From Cytophagales bacterium (GTDB lineage Bacteria; Bacteroidota; Bacteroidia; Cytophagales; Cyclobacteriaceae), in contig DNZD01000307.1 in NCBI GenBank assembly GCA_003504855.1, forward strand, positions 1 to 12,575: 12,575 nucleotides of DNA, read 5' to 3'. Both the position numbers and the translations under genes were made by a program. Positions 6,699-12,575 of this stretch are shown in pieces; position 1 is the stretch's first letter, and every line of letters begins with the position of its first letter. The notes below the pieces were generated by a model. The model searched no databases, was not told where the DNA came from, and was given only the letters and a program-made list of their open reading frames with translations.

Positions 6699-8444
6699 TT
6701 TCTGTCTGACTGCAGCCTGAATCCCACAGAACATATTAACAACTTGTTGAATCAAGGGCGCTACCTGGAAGCGCGTACCCTGACCACCCGGCAATCAGCG
6801 AATTCTTCGGAACTCAGGATAAAGCAATTGCATGCATTGGCACTTTCCAAATCCGGTACCCCACAAGCCGCAGTTGAATTTTTTGAACCCATCTACCACG
6901 AACATCCCGAAGATGCGGAGACGGCCGGTATCATGGGTGGCATCTATAAAGAATTGTTCAGACAAACGCGCCAACAATCTTTTGCCATTCTTTCGCGCGA
7001 TGCCTATCAGAACAATTTTACAATCACAAGAAATTATTACACAGGCATCAATGCAGCCACGATGTCAGCGATCGCCGGCAAATTTCAACGAGGCCGTGAA
7101 CTGGCCCAGGAAGTAATTGCGCTGCTCCCGGAACAACCCGCTGACTTCTGGGAACTGGTGACAAAGGCAGAAGCCGTGTTACTCAACAAAGATCCACGCC
7201 AAGCGGTCTCTTTGTATTATCAGGCGCACCAGCTGGCCGGCCCCGATTGGGGCAAGCTCAACATTGTTTATAATCAGTTGTGGATGCTGAACCACTATCT
7301 GCTGGTGCCAGCCGAAATCCTGAAACTATACAGCCCCCCTACGGTTGCTGTGCTGGTCGGACATATGATCGACAGCCCTACCCGTGCTGTCCCGCGCTTT
7401 CCCGCATCGGTTGAAGGCAAAGTACAGGAGGAACTCAACGCTGTTATCAAGGCCTCCAATATCAAAATCGGATATACGTCCCTTGCCTGTGGAAGTGATA
7501 TAATGTTTGCTGAGGCTGTTCTTGCATCCGGGGGAGAAATCAATCTCTACGTTCCGTTCCGCCAGACGGATTTCATCGAGACGAGCGTCCGCTTTGCAGG
7601 TGAAAGCTGGGTTCAGCGCTTCCATCAATTGGCCGACCACCATTCCGTTCACTTCCTCACCCGCGAAGGATACCTCGGTAATGACGAGCTCTTTTCATTT
7701 CACGGCAGAATACTTTTCGGACTGGCCACTTTGCGGGGAAAACTCTTGCACGCTGAACCTCACCTGGTGACCATCCTGTCTGAACGGGACCGCACCCTCA
7801 AAGAAGGAGGTACGCGAGATCTGCTGAAGCTTTGGCCCTTTCCTAAACACACCCATCACATCGATCCATCCAAATGGTTGCCACTTGCTCCTGCCCAAAA
7901 GGAATCCGCACCTGCGGAAACCGTTCCCGGCGGACAACCCAATCGGTTTGTGGCCTATATGGTTACCCTTTCGTTCAGTGGTCCCATTATGCTGGAAGTA
8001 ACCCATGCCGCCGGTAAAATGCAGGAAGAAACTTTGCAAGAATTAATTGCACTGGAACTTGAACCTGACCGGGTTCGCGCTGGTTTTACGTCATCGCATC
8101 GGGCCATTCGTTTCGCCAAAGACCTCGTACAGCTCATTCATCAGCGTAGCAAGCAGTCCGGATACCGGATTGGATTACATGCGGGTCCCGTTACCATCCA
8201 ACATGTAAATGGAAAAAAGATGATGACGGGTGATCACGCGACGTTATTGAACAAGATCTACGACCTGACCATCGCCGGAAGCATTTGCGCCAGCGAAACG
8301 TTCGCTGCCTCCCTTGCCCTGGATGCCGGCACCTACGGTTTCGTTCAGACCGGTCAGGTACATCTCGGCGAAGAACTGGGTGACCACAACATCTATAGTA
8401 TTGAATGGACGGGCAGCGAGGTTTCACAACATGTGCGCCGATGA
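6696..8444 (+). CDS. TPR/TRAFs-binding-like, SLOG-like and degenerate cyclase-homology signalling protein
   Basis: This is a 582-residue soluble protein with no signal or membrane segment. Residues 10-205 are helical repeats (pairs such as NNLLNQGRYLEARTLTTRQ), resembling TPRs and the MAP3K TRAFs-binding-like region of bacterial signalling proteins. Residues 216-365 look like a Rossmann-type SLOG/LOG nucleotide-binding domain: VAVLVGHMIDSPTRAVPRFP (217-236), then SLACGSDIMFAEA (262-274), YVPF (285-288), and a closing strand HLVTIL (356-361). After a linker with a His cluster (385-388), residues 417-571 follow the class III nucleotide cyclase order: YMVTLSFSG (421-429), DRVRAGFTSSHRAIRFA (458-474), YRIGLHAGPV (490-499), MTGDHATLLNKI (510-521), GSICASETFAA (528-538), HNIYSIEW (564-571). 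The first metal Asp is Ser426, and the usual Asn and Arg of the GDxVN helix are T516 and K520, so a ligand-binding pseudo-cyclase is likely. TTG is the only plausible upstream start; ones further in are possible. First gene of an operon. Confidence 0.8.
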   Translation: MFLSDCSLNPTEHINNLLNQGRYLEARTLTTRQSANSSELRIKQLHALALSKSGTPQAAVEFFEPIYHEHPEDAETAGIMGGIYKELFRQTRQQSFAILSRDAYQNNFTITRNYYTGINAATMSAIAGKFQRGRELAQEVIALLPEQPADFWELVTKAEAVLLNKDPRQAVSLYYQAHQLAGPDWGKLNIVYNQLWMLNHYLLVPAEILKLYSPPTVAVLVGHMIDSPTRAVPRFPASVEGKVQEELNAVIKASNIKIGYTSLACGSDIMFAEAVLASGGEINLYVPFRQTDFIETSVRFAGESWVQRFHQLADHHSVHFLTREGYLGNDELFSFHGRILFGLATLRGKLLHAEPHLVTILSERDRTLKEGGTRDLLKLWPFPKHTHHIDPSKWLPLAPAQKESAPAETVPGGQPNRFVAYMVTLSFSGPIMLEVTHAAGKMQEETLQELIALELEPDRVRAGFTSSHRAIRFAKDLVQLIHQRSKQSGYRIGLHAGPVTIQHVNGKKMMTGDHATLLNKIYDLTIAGSICASETFAASLALDAGTYGFVQTGQVHLGEELGDHNIYSIEWTGSEVSQHVRR

Positions 8445-8896
8445 GAATTCGCATCACACCCGCTTACACCGTTAGTTTTCTGCTGCTCCTCATCGTCATG
8501 ATGGAACTGCACGAATTAGCACACATCACCGTTGGTCGGTGGTTGTGCGGATGCTGGGGACCCAGGGACTTTAATGTCTGGAACCTGTGTGATGGTTGTG
8601 AGTCAACACAACCCCACGCCTGGGTAGCCACTCTTACCGGACCGCTGTTTTCTTTTGTGATCATGTATCTGGGTATCCTGGGACTCCGCTCGACAGATCC
8701 AGTCCGCAAGTCAATCGCATTCTCATTGATCTTTGCCAATATCCCGTTCGGTAGAATCACCACCGTGATGATGGGCGGTGGCGATGAAATGGTGGTGCTG
8801 AGAAGCTTGCTTCCGTCTCTTGACAGGTCATCACAAATTTGGATTGGTAGTGCGCTGCTGCTGATCGTTGGCGTGCCTCCGATCTATAAAGCATAA
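8441..8896 (+). CDS. Small HELAH-motif membrane protein, site-2-protease (M50)-like
   Basis: This 151-residue integral membrane protein starts at ATG 8441, inside the ATGA overlap with the previous stop, which points to translational coupling. An ATG at 8405 is in frame but would lengthen the overlap and add 12 hydrophilic residues. Helix 1 (about 8-30) contains HELAH (24-28), the HExxH zinc signature with its catalytic Glu inside the membrane. Helix 2 (61-82) begins ATLTGPLFSF, resembling the GPxxN element of M50 proteases. ANIPFGRITTVMMGGGDE (99-116) resembles the NxxPxxxxDG motif, with Asp115 as possible third zinc ligand. A last helix spans about 132-148. Four cysteines lie between helices 1 and 2 (C36, C38, C50, C53) and could bind another metal or form disulfides. 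Intramembrane proteolysis is inferred; the protein is smaller than most site-2 proteases and has no PDZ or CBS domain. Confidence 0.75.
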   Translation: MRIRITPAYTVSFLLLLIVMMELHELAHITVGRWLCGCWGPRDFNVWNLCDGCESTQPHAWVATLTGPLFSFVIMYLGILGLRSTDPVRKSIAFSLIFANIPFGRITTVMMGGGDEMVVLRSLLPSLDRSSQIWIGSALLLIVGVPPIYKA

Positions 8897-9124
8897 ATGG
8901 CCGTCAGTAACCGTCGGTCCTGGCTCTATATCCTGGGGTTTATGACCGTGCCTTTAGCGTTCTTGCTGGTGTACACCCTGATCGGACTCAACTCACTGCT
9001 GAAGTCAGGGTTCATGAGTGAACCCTGGATATTGGGCACTCCACTGCTGATTACCCTGCACACGGCAATTGCCGCAGCATGGTTGCTGGTCGTCAGGAAG
9101 AAATTGGGAACCCTCGCCGATTAG
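8897..9124 (+). CDS. Two-helix small membrane protein in the SLOG/M50-like operon
   Basis: This 75-residue protein starts at the base after the previous stop (TAAATG), so it is almost certainly translated with it. Basic residues at 6-7 precede helix 1 (about 9-32, ending LIGLNSLLK). A short loop with FMSEPW follows, then helix 2 (about 43-67), then a basic VRKK segment and a short tail. The positive-inside rule puts both termini in the cytoplasm. I recognise no family. Its position and size suggest a partner subunit, or a regulator or substrate of the HELAH protein. Its last four bases overlap the 3' end of the minus-strand peptidase gene. Confidence 0.7.
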   Translation: MAVSNRRSWLYILGFMTVPLAFLLVYTLIGLNSLLKSGFMSEPWILGTPLLITLHTAIAAAWLLVVRKKLGTLAD

Positions 9125-12100
9125 CGTTGCACCACCAATCGTCCGGTTCTTACCCGTACCTGACCCGGAAGGTTTACTGTAAGCCGATAAACGTATACTC
9201 CTTCAAACAACGGATTTCCAAATGCGTCGGTGGCCGGGAGCACAATGGTATTCGTTCCTGGATGAAGAACCGGTAGATCCGACGCTGAAAGATCACGCAC
9301 CAGACTGCCAGTTGCAGAGAACAGTTGCAACGAGTAATCGGATGGATCAGTAAGGGACTGCAGTTCAACGGTAAACCGGAATAAATCTGATGCCGGGTTG
9401 GGATAAACTGATTTCACGGCAAACCCATGGGTATCTTCCACCACAAAGGAAACTTCATACGGCAAAGGTCCACTGCTGTTGCCACTGCCATCAACGGCCT
9501 GTGCTGAAAGCCGGTACGTGCCTGGTTGCAGGTCTGTTGGATTAATCTCTACCGAAAAATCTGATGACGCCGTAGCCGGGTGCCACTGCACATGGGCTTT
9601 GTCTGAAAAGACAATGCGGCGGTACACGCAGTTCCGGGTACAAGGGTATTGCATAAAAAGGTCTATACCGAGCGTATCCGTTTTCAATCGGAAAGGGTTG
9701 GCGTCGCGAACGCGAATAAGCATGCGTGGGGAAGAAGAAACCACGTCGCCGTTCAATATAGTTCGCCCATCGATCGTAACGTCCAGTACCGGTGGTGTCT
9801 GGTCCCGGTTCACCTGGAGGCGATACTGCAGCGACAAGACGTTATTGTCGTATCCTGGTTCCGGAAGTATGCGGGGGTTCGCAAATACGGTTACATCGTT
9901 GCTCCCGGCCTTACCCAGGGTGGATGTTCGAACGATAAAGTGTGTGGTGTCGGAAGGAGCCGGAGCCTTGATCCGGAACCGATTCACTTCCCGGTTACCT
10001 GCATCGGAGGAAAATATGTCCACCGAAACCGTGATGGAATCCGTAAAGTTGATCGCCGAAAGATTTGCAAAGCCATAGGTCGCCGACCAGGGCTGCCCTT
10101 CCTGCAACACTTCCCCGGATCTTGTTCCATGGTAGGTCAACATCCCTTCTGCCATTGGAGTGTACGAAACCAACCAATGTCGCAAACGAACCGGTGACAA
10201 GTCGATAGAGTCTGCAGAAGAAAGTTTCAAGCGCAGGTATGGATATGTGACGGCACTAATGTCTGTCAGGAGGGTACTACCGCCAACGGCTGTTTTCAAA
10301 GGCGTGGCGTTACCATTGATATCCAACCCCTCCACCGAAACGGAGAATTGGTCCGATGGACCAACATCTTTAAAGTGCTGGGTTAGCTGACTCCAGGCTT
10401 GAGCCGGACCGATGGTCACCGTGGCCATAGACCCGGAAGCCCCCCGGCCCGTAATGGTGCGGCTTGCAGAAAGCGATTGCGCATTGACCGGTGAGGTCGT
10501 TGGCCGGACTACCTTCGCGGCATTGGCCGGTGCCCCTTTCATGCCAAAAATAATAAACGGCTCACCGGGTGAAAGCGTGGACAACTGCCCCGCACCAATA
10601 CCAAGCTGGGTGAGGGCCGTCTTCACATTCGTTGACCACGAGGCATAGCCGGCATCGCCCATCGAATACAAAAGCACCGAGTCACCCGCCTTCACCTGGC
10701 TTATCCACGTCAGCAGATCATTGCTGCCAGTTTCAAGTTCATTCGACAAAAAGTTATTAATCACCTGCGGTGCCCGGCCGCATGCGCGCGGATCGAAGAA
10801 ACTCTCAAAATTAATTCCTGCGTAGGGTGCCGAAGAGAATTTATCAAATGCGATCAGGTTCAGGGAGTTGTTTCTGCATGGTTGCTCCTGCGTTGCAATA
10901 TTCAGTTCATCGCCATTGAGCTTGAGCGAAACGCTGGTAAATGGATTGCCATTCGCAGAACCAAACGTGGTGATATCCAGCGACGAAGTTGTTTGTGGAA
11001 AAACAAGCCTGCGTATCCCCTCGTTCCGTGTCAAACCGGTAAGCGCATTGTCGGCCGTTTGGGCGAAAGACAACTGGGCCCAACCTTCTGCTCCTTGTTT
11101 GATATAGGAAAAGGTACTGACCGTCCAACTGGTGCTTTCTCCTGATAAGGGATTGGCCAATCGCGTGCGCCAGAAATAAGTGGTTGAATCACTCGACAGC
11201 AGACTGATCGATAAACGCGCCAGCACCTTTCCGGTCGCCACCTGCCGCTTCAAATAAGGACTGTCGAAAGTGGCTGCGGTATCTACCTCAACCTGAAAAG
11301 ACCTTGAGGCTGACATGAGATCGGTATGCTGAAACATCAGGTCTACTGCAGACTTGTTAAGTACCGCGTAATTCACCGGAAAGATATTGCGCGTGCCATT
11401 GGTCGGAATAAAAAAGCCAATGGTAGCCTTGTTGTTGGTCTCATTGAGTTCGGGAACTGTGTGTGCCGGGTCCAATTCAATGGTAAAGGCATTTTGTCCG
11501 AACTCTTTATCAGTCCTGCCGCGGTGCACCACATATTGCAATACATCCTGATACATGACAGGTGCATAGGTGGTGTCCTTCACAATGGTTGTATTGTCGC
11601 TAAGGGTCCGCGTGATGCGCACCGTCAACGGTGTTTGTTGCGCACGTCCAAAGTTCCGGACCGTGAAGTTAATAGCAAATGACTTCGACAATGCATTGAC
11701 CGGCTTGCTGTCGAGGCTTTGAACGGACACGGTTCCCGCATTGATTTCGTAATCCGGCGCCGATGCACCAAACAAAGACACAGCTGGATCACCTAGCAGC
11801 ACCATTTGCTGCACTTGCGAAACGGATTGCAAATCAACGCCAGATGAGAGATATCTGATCGCGACCTCCTGCTGTACTTCGCCGATGCCGCGGTGCAGGA
11901 AGGTGGAATCACCATAGGCCACTGAATAAAAAATATCAGAATATTGTTTAAGGGTTGTTGTGAAGCCGAAGGAACTATGCGCAATAAACAGCCTTGCACC
12001 TTTACCCGATGTAAGCATCCAGTCCTCGCCAAATGAAGTTCGGTTAGAAAAGAACTGACCTGCATTACATCCATTGATCAGAAAGCCCGGGTACTTGCCT

Positions 12101-12575
12101 TTGTTATTATAACCTAACTTCGGGTCACTCACATTGCCGATATCAATGTCAATGGTGCCGGGACCTGAGTGACCAAAAAAGGTAATCAGGTTGAGTCCCC
12201 GATTAACCTGGTCCTTGACATTGACCAGTTCAACATTCAGGCTTTGCTTGCCGATGGTTTCAACTTTTCCGCCCAGATAGAATCCCTCGGCTATTGATTT
12301 GAAACCATCGGTATACGAACGAAAAACGGCCGGTTCGCCTTCATGAATCCCTCCGCTGAGGTGCAACAGGTTCTTTCTCCACAGCGCATCAAAGGGCGCA
12401 GCTTCCGTTTCCTTTATCTTGTTAAGGTATCCCGCAACCTGATCGGCAGTGCTTGCAGTCAATCTACCTGTGGGAATTGCAGGCACATGGGGTACGCCGT
12501 TCAAGCCGGCGCTGAAGGCCATATCACTCGCCGGCCATCCTGCCGTGGGTACCAGGTCATGAAAATCCACTGAGG
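9121..12575 (-). CDS. T9SS-secreted C25 (gingipain/PorU2-type) cysteine peptidase with ILEI domain, N-terminus missing
   Basis: The frame is open through the right edge; about 1150 C-terminal residues are visible, numbered here from the GTG codon at 12570. Residues 1-270 are the catalytic part of peptidase family C25: TFFGHSGPG carries His134 (12169-12171), INGCNAG carries Cys168 (12067-12069), and GDPAVSLFG (260-268) is the conserved end of the fold. A CARDB-like beta domain follows (about 278-390, with ELNETNN), then an Fn3-like region (395-490). Residues 540-690 resemble the interleukin-like EMT inducer (ILEI) domain found in many PorU2-annotated proteins. A second CARDB-like domain (808-918, with GYDNNV) and another beta domain precede the type A sorting domain (1052-1149: VYPNPASD, GVYVYRL, GRLVVQR), which directs outer-membrane translocation by the type IX system. 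It may be a secreted protease or a sortase paralogue. Its stop overlaps the stop of the convergent operon by four bases. Confidence 0.9.
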   Translation of the reverse strand, partial: SVDFHDLVPTAGWPASDMAFSAGLNGVPHVPAIPTGRLTASTADQVAGYLNKIKETEAAPFDALWRKNLLHLSGGIHEGEPAVFRSYTDGFKSIAEGFYLGGKVETIGKQSLNVELVNVKDQVNRGLNLITFFGHSGPGTIDIDIGNVSDPKLGYNNKGKYPGFLINGCNAGQFFSNRTSFGEDWMLTSGKGARLFIAHSSFGFTTTLKQYSDIFYSVAYGDSTFLHRGIGEVQQEVAIRYLSSGVDLQSVSQVQQMVLLGDPAVSLFGASAPDYEINAGTVSVQSLDSKPVNALSKSFAINFTVRNFGRAQQTPLTVRITRTLSDNTTIVKDTTYAPVMYQDVLQYVVHRGRTDKEFGQNAFTIELDPAHTVPELNETNNKATIGFFIPTNGTRNIFPVNYAVLNKSAVDLMFQHTDLMSASRSFQVEVDTAATFDSPYLKRQVATGKVLARLSISLLSSDSTTYFWRTRLANPLSGESTSWTVSTFSYIKQGAEGWAQLSFAQTADNALTGLTRNEGIRRLVFPQTTSSLDITTFGSANGNPFTSVSLKLNGDELNIATQEQPCRNNSLNLIAFDKFSSAPYAGINFESFFDPRACGRAPQVINNFLSNELETGSNDLLTWISQVKAGDSVLLYSMGDAGYASWSTNVKTALTQLGIGAGQLSTLSPGEPFIIFGMKGAPANAAKVVRPTTSPVNAQSLSASRTITGRGASGSMATVTIGPAQAWSQLTQHFKDVGPSDQFSVSVEGLDINGNATPLKTAVGGSTLLTDISAVTYPYLRLKLSSADSIDLSPVRLRHWLVSYTPMAEGMLTYHGTRSGEVLQEGQPWSATYGFANLSAINFTDSITVSVDIFSSDAGNREVNRFRIKAPAPSDTTHFIVRTSTLGKAGSNDVTVFANPRILPEPGYDNNVLSLQYRLQVNRDQTPPVLDVTIDGRTILNGDVVSSSPRMLIRVRDANPFRLKTDTLGIDLFMQYPCTRNCVYRRIVFSDKAHVQWHPATASSDFSVEINPTDLQPGTYRLSAQAVDGSGNSSGPLPYEVSFVVEDTHGFAVKSVYPNPASDLFRFTVELQSLTDPSDYSLQLFSATGSLVRDLSASDLPVLHPGTNTIVLPATDAFGNPLFEGVYVYRLTVNLPGQVRVRTGRLVVQR

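Noticed and set aside
6685..6720. Eleven-codon frame starting with ATG downstream of AAGGAGGT
   Set aside because: Too short to call a gene, and the spacing from the Shine-Dalgarno-like sequence is about 16 bases. Kept only as part of the start-site question.
8405..8440. Upstream ATG for the HELAH membrane protein
   Set aside because: The ATG at 8441 gives the standard ATGA overlap and begins right before the first membrane helix; the extra 12 residues look non-native.
9479..10197. Overlapping plus-strand open frames opposite the C25 peptidase gene
   Set aside because: The peptidase frame has continuous domain structure here, and the plus-strand products are Arg/Ser-rich with no recognisable features.

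Overview
The window looks like a piece of a Bacteroidota chromosome, most likely Cytophagales or Chitinophagales. The strongest evidence is the long minus-strand gene at the right end. It encodes a C25 (gingipain-type) cysteine peptidase whose C-terminus reads as a type IX secretion (T9SS) type A sorting domain, and that system is confined to this phylum. Supporting signs are Tat- and lipoprotein-type exported enzymes, a GH172/DUF2961 protein, an exact TAnnTTTG box of the Bacteroidota -7 type, weak Shine-Dalgarno usage, and intergenic arrays of 7-8 bp tandem repeats. No rRNA, tRNA, IS element, CRISPR array or replication origin was seen.

Left part (1-4570): a Tat-exported YtcJ-like amidohydrolase (minus strand, C-terminus cut by the window edge) is divergent from a Tat-exported monomeric-sarcosine-oxidase/N-methyltryptophan-oxidase-type flavoenzyme. 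The flavoenzyme is followed by a lipoprotein N-acyl-D-amino-acid deacylase and a small DUF1801 protein. The first three are all predicted to act outside the cytoplasm on N-modified, D- or otherwise unusual amino acids, which suggests a loose salvage or catabolic cluster. Unusual tandem heptamer arrays fill the gap between the flavoenzyme and the deacylase, and a perfect 10-bp-stem hairpin follows the deacylase.

Middle (4571-6695): a six-helix DUF4386 membrane protein converges on an exported GH172-like glycosidase (minus strand). The gap between their 3' ends is filled by octamer repeats alternating with a TTTAGTTC motif.

Right-middle (6659-9124): a very short divergent gap opens a tightly packed three-gene plus-strand operon. 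Its first gene is a soluble 582-residue protein that I read as an N-terminal TPR/TRAFs-binding-like region, a SLOG-like nucleotide-binding Rossmann domain, and a C-terminal class III nucleotide-cyclase homology domain with key residues missing. Its stop overlaps (ATGA) the start of a small polytopic membrane protein with an HELAH zinc motif and site-2-protease (M50)-like signatures. That gene abuts (TAAATG) a 75-residue two-helix membrane protein. This operon is the best candidate for an undescribed system: a nucleotide-sensing protein coupled to an intramembrane metalloprotease.

Right end (9121-12575): the C25 peptidase/ILEI-domain/T9SS cargo gene runs on the minus strand off the window edge. 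Its stop codon overlaps the stop of the operon's last gene.
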